Counted from the stretch's first letter, positions 16,918-26,681 are shown. The stretch: 64,000 nucleotides of DNA from DUUI01 sp964627845 (GCA_964627845.1 CAZVKL010000001.1:96067-160066); one strand, 5' to 3'. Numbers and translations: made by a program. Notes: generated by a model not told the origin, from the sequence alone.

Positions 16918-18068
16918 TTATCATCACTCGCTTTTCGTAATATGGGTGATTCAAAGAAATCATTGATTTTATGAATGATGTCATTGACAGAATGTTCCTT
17001 TTGTTCATAATTAAATAAATTATAGATTTCATCTTCCTCAATTGTTTTTAAATTGTTTAACGCTACGCCTAAAAAAGTAACGGATCCTTTGAACTCAAAT
17101 TGATCAAAAAGAAGCAACGCACTTTGATACAATTGTTCTAATGTTGAAAACCCTCCTTCATTGCGTTGAGATTTAGACATTGGTTTCGCTTGATCGAAGC
17201 CAACTGTAACGCTTAATGTAACTCCCATAACATTATTCTTAGTCAACTTTTCAACAATATCTTCACATTGAGTAAAAATAATCGAATGAATTTCTTCATA
17301 GTCATCCACCCCTTTTAACAAGGAATTTGATGCTGAAATCGATTTAACATCCGCATCAATTTCTAATTCAGCGCTGTCAATTCCATGTGCTTTATCTAAG
17401 ATAGAATCCATTTGATTATGAAGAATCGGTTCCAATAGATGCTTATCCGTATTCACTAAGTCCCCTATTGTCTTTATGTTAATCTTCCTCAGTTTTTCTT
17501 GGGTGACTTTCCCAATCCCATAAAAATCTTCTATGGGTAAAGGCCAAAGTTTACGCTTCACTTCTCGTTTTCTCAAGACACTAATTCCCATTGGTTTTTT
17601 GAAATCTGAAGCCATCTTTGCTAGAAAACGATTCGGTGCAACCCCAATTGAACAAGACAAATTATACTTTTCTTTCAACTCTCTTTGAATTTTAAACGCT
17701 AAATCAAGAGGTTTCTCAAACTCTTTAATTTGTTGGGTCACATCGATATAACACTCATCAATGGATAACACTTCAACCAGTGGTGTGATCGTTCTTAAAT
17801 AGTCAATAAAAAGCGTCGATACTCTTCGATACTCTTTAAAATCAGGCTCAACGACCACTAAATGCCGAACTTTTTGTTGAGCAATCGCCAATGGCATTGC
17901 AGAGTGCACCCCATACGCTCTCGCTTCATACGAGGCCGTCGTCACCACCGACCCACTTTTATTACGTGAAACCACCAAAGGTTTCCCAATTAAAGAAGGA
18001 TCATTATTCTGAGCAACACTCGCATAAAAAGCATTCAAATCAATATGAAACAAGACTTTAGGATTCAT
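16914..18068 (-). CDS. dinB: DNA polymerase IV (Y family)
   Basis: Translesion DNA polymerase. 384 aa: FHIDLNAFYASV with the first metal Asp, AYGV(H)SAMP, then SIDECYIDVT with the paired Asp-Glu, a helix-hairpin-helix thumb near 180-215 (YGIGKVTQEKL) and a little-finger domain. The C-terminal end lacks an obvious beta-clamp motif. It overlaps recN by 11 bases. Confidence 0.94.
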   Translation of the reverse strand: MNPKVLFHIDLNAFYASVAQNNDPSLIGKPLVVSRNKSGSVVTTASYEARAYGVHSAMPLAIAQQKVRHLVVVEPDFKEYRRVSTLFIDYLRTITPLVEVLSIDECYIDVTQQIKEFEKPLDLAFKIQRELKEKYNLSCSIGVAPNRFLAKMASDFKKPMGISVLRKREVKRKLWPLPIEDFYGIGKVTQEKLRKINIKTIGDLVNTDKHLLEPILHNQMDSILDKAHGIDSAELEIDADVKSISASNSLLKGVDDYEEIHSIIFTQCEDIVEKLTKNNVMGVTLSVTVGFDQAKPMSKSQRNEGGFSTLEQLYQSALLLFDQFEFKGSVTFLGVALNNLKTIEEDEIYNLFNYEQKEHSVNDIIHKINDFFESPILRKASDDK

Positions 18069-19692
18069 TTTTAAGATCCTTTGTTTGAGATAATAAATTA
18101 GTTGCCGCCTCTAAACTCGTTTCATTTATTTGTGACGATAACATCAGTGCTAATTGTTCGATACGTTCATCAAAATTTAATTCCTTAAAATAGACCTCAG
18201 TAAATTTTTCAACATCTTTCTTATAGACTAAGTGATGGCTATCACCAAACGCCGCTATAATTGGCAGATGAGTGACGACCAATAACGCATGTTCTTGGGA
18301 TAACTTCGCCATCTTTTGGCCCATTAATTGAGCCACTTGACCAGACACACCTGAATCTATTTCATCAAAGACAATTAGTTTTGGCGTCTGATGACGATTA
18401 AAAATAACTTTTAAGGCCAACATTACTCGAGACAGTTCGCCACCACTGGCAACCTGAGAGAGTGGCGCTAGTGCTTGGCCTTTATTTAACGCAATTAAAA
18501 AACGAACTTGATCGATTCCATGCTCATTTTCAATCTCCGAAAATTCAACATTAAACTTAAAATGATGAAGATTTAAATCATGGCTATGCGCTTCTAGTTC
18601 TTTTGACAGTTTTATGCTCATCGCTTTTCTCAATTCACTTAACTTATTTGCCATTAACCAATAGGCTTGATGTGCTTCTTCAATTTTCTTATCAAACTGT
18701 TGTAGCGTTTTTTGATGATCCGAATGATTCGCAATCAATTCTTTGGACTCATCAATGTAGTTAATAATTTCCTCAACTGAACGATTTAATCGGCGCATCG
18801 TACTGGAATAAAGATAAGCGCGTTCATTTAGTTGTTGATAAGTGTCTTCATCAAAATCGGCAGAGCTAATGGCATGTTTAATACTTTGGTGTGCTTCCGA
18901 TAATTGATAATAAGCCGAAGAAACTAAGTCATTGATTTCGTTATTAGGACTTGAATTTAAAACTGGGTACAACGATTCATAGTTAACTTCATCAAAGATG
19001 TCTGATAATTCATAGGCTGATGCCAAAGATGATTCGACCTCTTTCATCCGCTTAAGCTCTTGTTGTATTGAATCGATTTCCTCACCACTAAAGTTTAATT
19101 CCTCTAACAGATCAATTTCATTTTTTAGCTGATTTAGTTCAAATTCATCAAGTTGATGGGCTAAGAATTGATTCTTTTGATGGATTAAATCCTTATATTG
19201 ACCATACTTTTGTTTAACATCGTCAATTAAGGAACCATGATCGATTAATTGATCCAAATAGTTTAAATGATTCTTCTCGTCTAATAATCCTTGTGTATTA
19301 AACTGAGAATGAATATCAATTTCCTCTATTAGAATTGACTTCACTAGATTTAACGGCACTAACTCACGATTAATGCGATAAGACGATTTACCATTATCAT
19401 TAATAATTCGGGAGAAGACCATTTCATCTTCAACTTCAAACCCTGCTTCTACCAATTGATGATAAGCATTGGAATCTGGGGTAAAAGTAAAAACCGCTTC
19501 AATAATTGCTTTCGAGTCATATGGACCAACGATTTCTCTATTTAAGCGTTGTCCCATAATTAACGATAACGCATGAATAAAAATTGATTTACCAGCACCA
19601 GTTTCCCCTGTTACCACCATCATTGATGGTTTGAAATCAAATTGAAGAGTTTTAATTAAAATATAATTCTGAACAGAAAGCTGTTGAATCAT
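18058..19692 (-). CDS. recN: DNA repair protein RecN
   Basis: SMC-like ATPase for double-strand break repair. 544 aa: Walker A GETGAGKS near residues 30-37, long coiled-coil arms, signature ASGGELSRVMLALK, Walker B LIVFDEIDSGVSG and the D-loop after it. Starts on the dxs-like stop (one-base overlap). In Bacillus, tlyA and ahrC lie between dxs and recN; both are absent here. Confidence 0.96.
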   Translation of the reverse strand: MIQQLSVQNYILIKTLQFDFKPSMMVVTGETGAGKSIFIHALSLIMGQRLNREIVGPYDSKAIIEAVFTFTPDSNAYHQLVEAGFEVEDEMVFSRIINDNGKSSYRINRELVPLNLVKSILIEEIDIHSQFNTQGLLDEKNHLNYLDQLIDHGSLIDDVKQKYGQYKDLIHQKNQFLAHQLDEFELNQLKNEIDLLEELNFSGEEIDSIQQELKRMKEVESSLASAYELSDIFDEVNYESLYPVLNSSPNNEINDLVSSAYYQLSEAHQSIKHAISSADFDEDTYQQLNERAYLYSSTMRRLNRSVEEIINYIDESKELIANHSDHQKTLQQFDKKIEEAHQAYWLMANKLSELRKAMSIKLSKELEAHSHDLNLHHFKFNVEFSEIENEHGIDQVRFLIALNKGQALAPLSQVASGGELSRVMLALKVIFNRHQTPKLIVFDEIDSGVSGQVAQLMGQKMAKLSQEHALLVVTHLPIIAAFGDSHHLVYKKDVEKFTEVYFKELNFDERIEQLALMLSSQINETSLEAATNLLSQTKDLKNES

Positions 19693-21539
19693 TAATCGCT
19701 ATTCACCTCGATGTTATTAAGTATGTCATTTAAAACACTTAAACTGTCAATTTTTGCTTGTTTTCGTAAGGTAGAGACAGGACCGTGTTTATAAAGTTGA
19801 GACTGTGGTTGGTAGATTTTAATTTCTGAATTTGAAGACATTTGTTTCTTTAATTCATCAATTTTACATAGTAATGATTCTTGAATAAAATCATCACTGA
19901 CGATGAAAATTGGAGCTTGTGTCTGTAAACAAAAACTTAAGGCATCTTCATCTAGTGGGTTAGCGTAACGCATATTCACAACCCATAACTTTAAATGATT
20001 CGATTGAATCTTTTGAAGATAAGGTTCGACATTAGAGCCATAAGTAAGGATAATGCCACTAGGATTTGAAACTTCTAAATTATTTATTTCCCATTGTCCT
20101 ATTAGAAATGGAGGTTGATTAAACACTGCTTTTGACTTGTTATAATCTAAAAGACGAATCAAAGTCACTTTAGACGACTGTTGTGCTAATAATAATTGAT
20201 GATGAAGTTCTTGATTGTTTTTCGGTTGAGCAATCACGAATTGATCAAACTTAGAGAATAAACTTAAATCATAAATTCCTTTTTGAAGACCTCCATCAAT
20301 TTCATTGAAACCAGACTTTAAAGCAATGATAATCATTGGACAAGAAATTAACGATGTTTCACTTAAGAGGGTTTCATAGACAGACAGTAAGTCTTGGCTC
20401 TCACAAATCAAAACAGGCTTCAAGTCTTGTATGCATAAACCAGACGCAAACGAAAACGCATGTGAAATCGCATGATGAATATTAAAGACTTTCCCTTTAA
20501 CAAATTTAAGTTTGTCTTCTAAATAATCAATTGTATTAACGACCATAAAACGAGGGTTTGTATCAGCCATGAACTTTAAGGATTCAATCACTTGATCTTC
20601 ACTATGAACGTAACCATCAGGCAAGCTAATAACCTGTTTGCCAGTATTTGGGTCAAAATCATTTAAATCAACCCAGTGCCCCTTCAATTCATGTTGTGCT
20701 TCTTGATACCCTTTTCCTTTTATTGTTTTAAAATGAACCACAATTGGTTCCTCATAATCACGAGCATATTTAAACACACGACTTACATCGCTTATTTTGT
20801 GTCCATCAAAAGGTCCAATGTATCGAAGACCTAATTCAGTAAATAAATTAGTCGATGTTACTGTTTTACCTAATGTACTGGTGATGCCCTTAATTGATTT
20901 CTTTATTGGCTTAGTAATCAGATTCCCCTTTTCAAAGAAAGAAGACATATCATCTTTAAACTGAGTAATCGGTTTTGCGAGCGCAAGATTTTTTAAGCTT
21001 GTTGTTAAACCACTGACGCCTGCTTCATCTGAATAATCATTAATTACGATAATGACTTTCTTTTTAAATGAACTAATATGATTCAACGCTTCAAAGACAA
21101 TCCCTTTATTTAATGTATTATGACTAATGACACAAATAATTTGATCCGCTTCATTTTTCATGCTTAATCCATAAGCGATCGATAAAGATTGCCCTTTTGT
21201 TGTCGCTTCATATGGGTCATGGATTGATTCAGAAGCTGACTGAAAACTCGACATGCCATTGACTTGTCGAAGTGTTTTAAACAAACTAGCCCGTCCTGTA
21301 ACTATTTTATGAGTATAACTTAGGTTATCTGGATCAAATAAAATCTTATCTGTTGGTGAATTAAAGACTCGATGCAACCCAATCGTTAATTCAACTGATG
21401 ACAGATTTGAAGCCAGATATCCACCCGTTTTACTCACATGTGAACTTAAAAACTCTCTTATTTCTTGAGCTAATGTTTCAAGTTCTTTAAGAGTTAATGT
21501 TTTTAAAAATGCAGGTGACTCTATCTTGACTAAATCCAT
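19692..21539 (-). CDS. Catalytically degenerate 1-deoxy-D-xylulose-5-phosphate synthase homologue
   Basis: 615 aa, full-length Dxs architecture in the usual ispA-dxs-recN position, but the active site is gone. By-eye alignment: the HL of GGHLG is Y41; FDVGHQSY is FDPDNLSY (H to N72); GHSSTS is GQSLS (H to Q117); the TPP/Mg motif GDG is S139-H140-N141; the catalytic Glu of GIAEQHA is I358; the Asp-Arg of DRAG is L407-K408; THQGAFD is LQKGIYD. Structural motifs remain (YTHKIVTGR, YIGPFDGHK, KTIKGKGYQ). It cannot be expected to bind thiamine diphosphate or make DXP. No frameshift; a kept pseudoenzyme, perhaps regulatory, or an early relic beside a second active dxs elsewhere. Confidence 0.9.
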   Translation of the reverse strand: MDLVKIESPAFLKTLTLKELETLAQEIREFLSSHVSKTGGYLASNLSSVELTIGLHRVFNSPTDKILFDPDNLSYTHKIVTGRASLFKTLRQVNGMSSFQSASESIHDPYEATTKGQSLSIAYGLSMKNEADQIICVISHNTLNKGIVFEALNHISSFKKKVIIVINDYSDEAGVSGLTTSLKNLALAKPITQFKDDMSSFFEKGNLITKPIKKSIKGITSTLGKTVTSTNLFTELGLRYIGPFDGHKISDVSRVFKYARDYEEPIVVHFKTIKGKGYQEAQHELKGHWVDLNDFDPNTGKQVISLPDGYVHSEDQVIESLKFMADTNPRFMVVNTIDYLEDKLKFVKGKVFNIHHAISHAFSFASGLCIQDLKPVLICESQDLLSVYETLLSETSLISCPMIIIALKSGFNEIDGGLQKGIYDLSLFSKFDQFVIAQPKNNQELHHQLLLAQQSSKVTLIRLLDYNKSKAVFNQPPFLIGQWEINNLEVSNPSGIILTYGSNVEPYLQKIQSNHLKLWVVNMRYANPLDEDALSFCLQTQAPIFIVSDDFIQESLLCKIDELKKQMSSNSEIKIYQPQSQLYKHGPVSTLRKQAKIDSLSVLNDILNNIEVNSD

Positions 21540-21547
21540 AATTTCCT

Positions 21548-22393
21548 CTAACTTTGACGATTAACTAAGTATTCGATCATGTTGTATATCTCAGAATTAT
21601 TTAGTTTTAACTTATCTAAATCTGCTCGTATTTCAGAATATAAATTAGATACTAGTTCATGCGCTTCATCTAAACTCATAAACTTAAGTGCTGTGACTTT
21701 TTGATTGCTTGCGTCAGAACCTGTTGTTTTACCAATTTCTTCTAATGACTTGCTTACATCAAAAATATCATCTTGAATTTGGAAAGCTCTTCCGCATTTA
21801 TAACCAATATTACGTAGTGTTTCACGGTCGTTGTCTTTGCCAACTAGAATTGCGGCTGACTCTAAAGCGGTGGCTAATAGGCAACCTGTCTTTAAATCAT
21901 ACATTTTAAGAATCTTCTCTAAACTTTCAACGTCTTTATTTTCTAATTCTAAATCGATTGCTTGACCCAAAATCATTCCATTAAGACCCGCACGTTTCGA
22001 GAATAAATCAACTAATTTTACTTTTACACTATCGCTATAATTTGAACCGATTAAAACTTCAAATGCTCCCGTCAATAAAGCATCTCCGGCTAAGATGGCA
22101 TTTGCTTCACCATAGACCTTATGATTAGATAATTGACCTCGACGGTAATCATCATTATCCATGGCAGGTAAATCATCATGAACAATTGAATATGTTTGAA
22201 TAAACTCTAAGGCTAAAGCGACATCCACCCCTAGATAAGGATCATGACCATAATCTTTAATTAAGGCTAACATTAATAATGGACGAACCCTTTTACCAGG
22301 AGCCAATAATGAATAGGCTACCGCTTCTTTAACTTCTGAAGACTCATAATTTCCTAATATTTCTTGTAGTTGTTCATCAATTAATTTCTTCAT
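21548..22393 (-). CDS. ispA: Polyprenyl (farnesyl/geranylgeranyl) diphosphate synthase
   Basis: Condenses IPP with allylic diphosphates to make C15-C20 prenyl diphosphates. 281 aa, with GKRVRPLL, the first Asp-rich motif D73-D74-L-P-A-M-D79 and the second D208-D209-I-F-D212 plus the GKTTGSD region. Both motifs are intact, so it should be active, unlike its dxs-like neighbour. It overlaps xseB by 17 bases. Confidence 0.95.
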   Translation of the reverse strand: MKKLIDEQLQEILGNYESSEVKEAVAYSLLAPGKRVRPLLMLALIKDYGHDPYLGVDVALALEFIQTYSIVHDDLPAMDNDDYRRGQLSNHKVYGEANAILAGDALLTGAFEVLIGSNYSDSVKVKLVDLFSKRAGLNGMILGQAIDLELENKDVESLEKILKMYDLKTGCLLATALESAAILVGKDNDRETLRNIGYKCGRAFQIQDDIFDVSKSLEEIGKTTGSDASNQKVTALKFMSLDEAHELVSNLYSEIRADLDKLKLNNSEIYNMIEYLVNRQS

Positions 22394-22595
22394 GACTGTC
22401 CTCCTGTGAATAATCTTCTACGATTTGGTTTATTCTTTTTTCATAAGAATTCAGTTGTTTTTGGCATGCTTGTGAAAGCTTCAAGCCTTCTTCAAATAAT
22501 TCAATTGATTGTTCCAATGGTAATTCTGGATTATCCAATTGGCTTACAATGGATTCTAAGCGTTTCATTGCTTCATCAAATTTAAATTCACTCAT
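22377..22595 (-). CDS. xseB: Exodeoxyribonuclease VII small subunit
   Basis: 72 aa subunit of the single-strand DNA exonuclease. FDEAMKRLESIVSQLDNPELPLEQSIELFEEG is the family-defining part; shown here by the shorter motifs LESIVSQL and ELPLEQSIELF. Overlaps xseA by 4 bases and ispA by 17. Confidence 0.95.
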   Translation of the reverse strand: MSEFKFDEAMKRLESIVSQLDNPELPLEQSIELFEEGLKLSQACQKQLNSYEKRINQIVEDYSQEDSHEEIN

Positions 22596-24046
22596 CTTTG
22601 TTCCTTCACTTTCACTTCTACATGTCCATCTTGATAGACTAATTTAATCGGTTGATTGCGTTTAATATCTTGAATCGATCGGATTAATCGATCATTTTGA
22701 TAACTTATAATGTATCCTTTTTCTAACAATCGATACGGTGATTTCAAGGTTAATTCTTGGTGGCTTAATGCTTGAATATTCTGTGCCTTTTCTATTTTCG
22801 ATTTAAGTAACTTTATTGAGTCATCTATAATGCCGTTAATCCTTTGATTTGATTGACTTAGCTTATGTGTTGGCCGCATATTCAATAAATCTTTGTGTAA
22901 AAAAGAATAGATTCTCTCTGTTGAACTCTGTTTCATTTCTATTTTACGTTTAATCTGATGACTTAACGATGATAGAAACTGATGACCTTGATAGGTTCGT
23001 AACCGTGTTTGTTCAAATAATTTACTCTGCGTTTTATCAAATCGATAACTGAGATTCTGATAATGATGTAAAAATTGATTGAGTTGATGACGATTCTGTC
23101 TTAACTGGTAATCCTTATCAACAATAAGCGAATTTGGCCTACTTAAGACACTCTGCTTTACTAAATGATTCACCGCTAATCGATTGGAGTTAATTTTATT
23201 AGTGATTAAACGATTTAACTGAGACGCTCGTAACGCGATTTCGTTTTTTACTTCTCTTCGATCAGGTGTCGCAATAACGGCTGCATCCGTAGGTGTTAGG
23301 CCTCGCTTATCCGCCACATAATCGACTAGTGTTACATCAATTTCATGGCCAACACCGGTGATAATTGGGGTCTTCGCTTCAAAGATAGCCATGACAAGTT
23401 CTAAGTCATTAAAAGCCCACAAATCTTCCAATGAGCCGCCCCCTCTCGCAAGTAAAATAACATCCAATTGGTCTTGGTCCGCTTCTTTTAATCGAGAGAT
23501 AAGTTGTGCTGGCGCAAGGATCCCTTGAACCAACGACTCATACATCACCACACTCGCAGATGGCCATCGCAAGTCTAGTGTCTTTAGTATATCTGCTTGA
23601 GCAGCTGATTGGGCACCGACAATGACTCCAATTCTTGATGGGTATGCAGGAATCTCTTTTTTATGTTCTTGATTGAAATAGCCTTTCTTATGAAGATTAT
23701 CTCTTAACTCAAGATATTTCTGATAAAGCGCCCCTTGACCATCTAAAGATAACTGGTTGATAACAATTTGTACTTTGCCAGAAGCAGCATAAACAGACAC
23801 ATATCCATTCACGCGTACTTCATCCCCTTCTTGAATCTTTGTTTTGACTTTCAGTGTATTTGAAGCAAACATCACACAGTCAATCTTTGCGCTTGAATCT
23901 TTTAAACTAAAGTACCAGTGCCCTGAAGAGGCTTTATAAAAATTTGAGATTTCACCCACACACTCAAGTTCACGGAGTATCGGATGAGTCTCAAGTGACT
24001 TTTTAATGGTTGAAACAACTTGACTGATACTTAAAGCTTGACTCAT
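22592..24046 (-). CDS. xseA: Exodeoxyribonuclease VII large subunit
   Basis: Catalytic subunit of ExoVII. 484 aa: OB fold (GEISNFYKASSGHWYFSLKD), catalytic domain with GVIVGAQSAAQADIL and ARGGGSLEDLWAFND, GHEIDVTLVD, then a long coiled-coil and a short C-terminal segment (EKGYIISYQND). Overlaps nusB by 4 bases. Confidence 0.96.
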   Translation of the reverse strand: MSQALSISQVVSTIKKSLETHPILRELECVGEISNFYKASSGHWYFSLKDSSAKIDCVMFASNTLKVKTKIQEGDEVRVNGYVSVYAASGKVQIVINQLSLDGQGALYQKYLELRDNLHKKGYFNQEHKKEIPAYPSRIGVIVGAQSAAQADILKTLDLRWPSASVVMYESLVQGILAPAQLISRLKEADQDQLDVILLARGGGSLEDLWAFNDLELVMAIFEAKTPIITGVGHEIDVTLVDYVADKRGLTPTDAAVIATPDRREVKNEIALRASQLNRLITNKINSNRLAVNHLVKQSVLSRPNSLIVDKDYQLRQNRHQLNQFLHHYQNLSYRFDKTQSKLFEQTRLRTYQGHQFLSSLSHQIKRKIEMKQSSTERIYSFLHKDLLNMRPTHKLSQSNQRINGIIDDSIKLLKSKIEKAQNIQALSHQELTLKSPYRLLEKGYIISYQNDRLIRSIQDIKRNQPIKLVYQDGHVEVKVKEQR

Positions 24047-24420
24047 ATATCTAAAACCTTATCTAAAGTTGCATTAATTAACTTGTAGGTATCATCTTGA
24101 TCACCATAGCTTTTGGACATTTCTACCGCTTCATTAATCAGTGCCGTTTTAGGGGTTTGTAAGATGACTGCCTCACCACAAGCTAATAGCAAGATGGCTT
24201 GTTCAATAAAACCAAGTCGACTAAACTCCCAATCGTTGAGTTCATCATCAATTAATTCACTTAATTCTTTTTTATCTGAAAAAATATAATTAATTACTTT
24301 TTGAAAGTCTTCATGTAAACTTAAAAAAGCTTCTTGATCAGAGTCATGCTCAATATCATCTCGAAGTAATGTTTGGTATAAGTAAATCATTGCGTCCACT
24401 CGTTTTTGATGTCGTGTCAT
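24043..24420 (-). CDS. nusB: Transcription antitermination factor NusB
   Basis: 125 aa helical protein binding boxA with NusE in rRNA antitermination. It begins MTRHQKRVDAMIYLYQTL and has the C-terminal NusB core TALINEAVEMSKSYGDQD. The ATG at 24420 follows GGTGGGAG; an earlier in-frame GTG at 24432 is inside that ribosome site. First gene of the long operon to pfpI. Confidence 0.93.
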   Translation of the reverse strand: MTRHQKRVDAMIYLYQTLLRDDIEHDSDQEAFLSLHEDFQKVINYIFSDKKELSELIDDELNDWEFSRLGFIEQAILLLACGEAVILQTPKTALINEAVEMSKSYGDQDDTYKLINATLDKVLDI

Positions 24421-24475
24421 ACTATCTCCCACCTGTAACTCTTATTTTATCATACTCGTAATCGCTTTAAAAAAT

Positions 24476-24496
24476 AAAAAAGCCCGTAGGCTTAAT
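24476..24496 (-). terminator. Terminator after the Asp23 gene
   Basis: Minus strand AAGCC-TAC-GGGCTTTTTT. A short stem of about five pairs with a good T run; it separates the Asp23 gene from nusB. Confidence 0.65.
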
Positions 24497-24821
24497 TAAA
24501 TTGAAAACCAACAACATTGACATTGACTTCATCTGTATGAACATCCGTCATTTGTTTAATTGCTTCAACGATTTTATCTTGAATTAAACGAGACGTTCTT
24601 TCTGCATTTGTTCCATAGTTTAATCGAACTTCAACATCAATTTTCATTAAGCCATTCTTACTTAACTCACAATTAATGCCTTTTTTAAAGCTACCATCGA
24701 CAATGTTGACGCCTTCAATTTCTTGGACATTAATTCGAGCAATCCATTCAAAGACACTCTTATGTATATTAACGTCGCCTAATTTAGTTTCAAATTTTAT
24801 TTCCGCAAATTCTTGAGCCAT
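24492..24821 (-). CDS. Asp23/Gls24 family protein (YqhY-like)
   Basis: 109 aa Asp23 domain protein: INVQEIEGVNIVDG, then INCELSKNGLMKIDVEVRLNYG, TSRLIQDKIVEAIKQMT and VNVNVVGFQF. The relatives YqhY/YloU are linked to envelope and lipid homeostasis. YqhY sits before nusB in Bacillus, as here, separated by a terminator. A second Asp23 protein is at 44.2 kb. Confidence 0.9.
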   Translation of the reverse strand: MAQEFAEIKFETKLGDVNIHKSVFEWIARINVQEIEGVNIVDGSFKKGINCELSKNGLMKIDVEVRLNYGTNAERTSRLIQDKIVEAIKQMTDVHTDEVNVNVVGFQFN

Positions 24822-24875
24822 AAGGTCACCTCACTCTTTAATATCATACACTATTTCAGTGTTTATTTCATCCGC

Positions 24876-25817
24876 TTAGCAGTTCTGAGTCGTTTCAAAA
24901 AAGTCGATTGTATCAACTTTATCTTGTTGCATTTGATGAATAAGTTGTTGGACATTATCAAACTTCAATTCTTCTCTTAAAAACTTATAAAATGCTAGCT
25001 TAACAGTCTGTCCATAAATTTTTTCATTAAAATCAAGTATATACGTTTCAACACTTATTGGTTCACTGGTATTAAATGTCAAATTATGACCAACATTGGT
25101 CATAGCAGGATACCAAGTATCATGGACATACATCTTGGTGATATAGACACCCTCTTTGACATCATGATATTCAGGATTCACTTTCATATTTGCGGTAGGA
25201 AAACCAATTTCTCGGCCTTTCTGATTTCCCGCAACAATCTCTCCTGAGATAGTATAAGGTCTACCTAACAATAATTTAACTTCTTGAACATCCCCAGCTT
25301 TTAAAGTTTCGATAATACGTGTACTGCTTATTTTTTGTTGTTGATAGTCAACCTCTTCAATAATATCAACACTAAACCATTCCTCATAGTCTAATAAGGT
25401 TTGTGCAGTCCCTTGCCCTTTGTAGCCAAATCTAAAGTCAAAGCCACAGACAATATTCTTGATGTTGAGTGGTTTAAGAATCAACTTAACAAATTGATCA
25501 GGGCTTAACTTCATCATTCTCTCATCAATCTCTAAGAGCACAATGACATGCATCCCAAGTTGTTTTGCTTCATGGATCTTATCTTCTAATGTCATGATAT
25601 GTTTAACATTATCAAACTTTTTAACAACCACAATTGGGTCAGGATCAAATGTAATTAAAGCGGGTGTTAAATTATCTTTTTCACTGTTCTCTAACACTTT
25701 ATTAACCAGTTTTTGATGACCAACATGAAGCCCATCAAAATAACCAATACAAGCCGATAAAGGCTGATTGATCGATTGAATCTCATCCATGTTTACTCTA
25801 ATAATCTTTACATCCAT
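24876..25817 (-). CDS. ribF: Bifunctional riboflavin kinase/FAD synthetase
   Basis: Converts riboflavin to FMN, then FAD. 313 aa: N-terminal nucleotidyltransferase with GYFDGLHVGHQ, GFDFRFG and STRI near residues 150-165; C-terminal kinase domain with GNQKGREIGFPTAN and a late Glu-rich stretch (SVETYILDF). It overlaps truB by 10 bases. Together with the FMN-regulated ribU it completes uptake and conversion of riboflavin. Confidence 0.96.
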   Translation of the reverse strand: MDVKIIRVNMDEIQSINQPLSACIGYFDGLHVGHQKLVNKVLENSEKDNLTPALITFDPDPIVVVKKFDNVKHIMTLEDKIHEAKQLGMHVIVLLEIDERMMKLSPDQFVKLILKPLNIKNIVCGFDFRFGYKGQGTAQTLLDYEEWFSVDIIEEVDYQQQKISSTRIIETLKAGDVQEVKLLLGRPYTISGEIVAGNQKGREIGFPTANMKVNPEYHDVKEGVYITKMYVHDTWYPAMTNVGHNLTFNTSEPISVETYILDFNEKIYGQTVKLAFYKFLREELKFDNVQQLIHQMQQDKVDTIDFFETTQNC

Positions 25818-26644
25818 AATCCTCGTTGACTCCTATATTCTTTAATCTGATCATCATATTGATAGATGGCCACAATTTCATCATGATGTGTAATGGCAAT
25901 TTGATCATCTATATACTCATGTTTAATATTTTTCCCATTGTAAATTGCTTTAATATCATCAATCTCAAGTGACTTATAATGACTTAAGCCCTTTGCAATT
26001 GGAATTAAATCACGTTGACCAAGGTCTTCTATGTCAATACAATCACTCAATTTAAATGGACCATTTTCTGTTCGAACGAGCGAACTCATCGTACCAATAT
26101 TATTAAGCTTTTGAGCAATATCTTCACACAGTGTCCGTATATAAGTCCCATGACTGACTAATGCTTCAAACTCAAAACTGGTTTCACTGATTGATAATAA
26201 CTTAATATCAAAAATTTCGATATTCGTATATTGTTGTTGAACCTCAATCTTTTCACGTTGATAATCGATTAACTTCTTTCCCTTCACTTTTTTAGCAGAG
26301 GTCATTGGAACACGCTGTGAGCTTTGCCCCATAAATGATACCAGTACCGTTTCTAACTGTTCTTTCGTAACCGGTGAAATTGATTGTTTCTGTATTGTTT
26401 TACCCCAAATATCTCCAGTATCTGTTTTCAACCCTAACTGACATGTTGCTTGATAACGTTTTGTTTTTGAATCGATAAAAGGCAATGCCTTGGTAAGACC
26501 AACTAAACAAACTAAAACACCCGTCGCTTGTGGATCAAGGGTGCCTGTATGCCCTACCTTTGTGCGATAAAAACGAGAAACTTTATTAACGACATCAAAG
26601 GAGGTCCAACCTTTTGGTTTGTTGATACAAAGAATTCCATGCAT
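25808..26644 (-). CDS. truB: tRNA pseudouridine-55 synthase
   Basis: Modifies U55 in the TPsiC loop. 278 aa with GILCINKPKGWTSFD, VGHTGTLDPQATGVL (catalytic Asp) and SHGTYIRTLCEDI. ATG 26644 has no ribosome site and lies only 6 bases after an extended -10, so the mRNA may be leaderless. truB-ribF is normally directly after rbfA; here the lysine transporter locus separates them. Confidence 0.95.
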   Translation of the reverse strand: MHGILCINKPKGWTSFDVVNKVSRFYRTKVGHTGTLDPQATGVLVCLVGLTKALPFIDSKTKRYQATCQLGLKTDTGDIWGKTIQKQSISPVTKEQLETVLVSFMGQSSQRVPMTSAKKVKGKKLIDYQREKIEVQQQYTNIEIFDIKLLSISETSFEFEALVSHGTYIRTLCEDIAQKLNNIGTMSSLVRTENGPFKLSDCIDIEDLGQRDLIPIAKGLSHYKSLEIDDIKAIYNGKNIKHEYIDDQIAITHHDEIVAIYQYDDQIKEYRSQRGLWM

Positions 26645-26650
26645 GCCTAT

Positions 26651-26681
26651 ATTATAACAAATAATTGCTTTTACTTGACAA
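26651..26681 (-). promoter_or_regulatory. Promoter of truB-ribF (likely leaderless)
   Basis: Minus strand TGT-TATAAT (26659-26651), with TTGTCA at 26681-26676, spacer 19. The -35 overlaps the TTGACA of the divergent lysine promoter. TATAAT ends 6 bases before the truB ATG. Confidence 0.6.
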
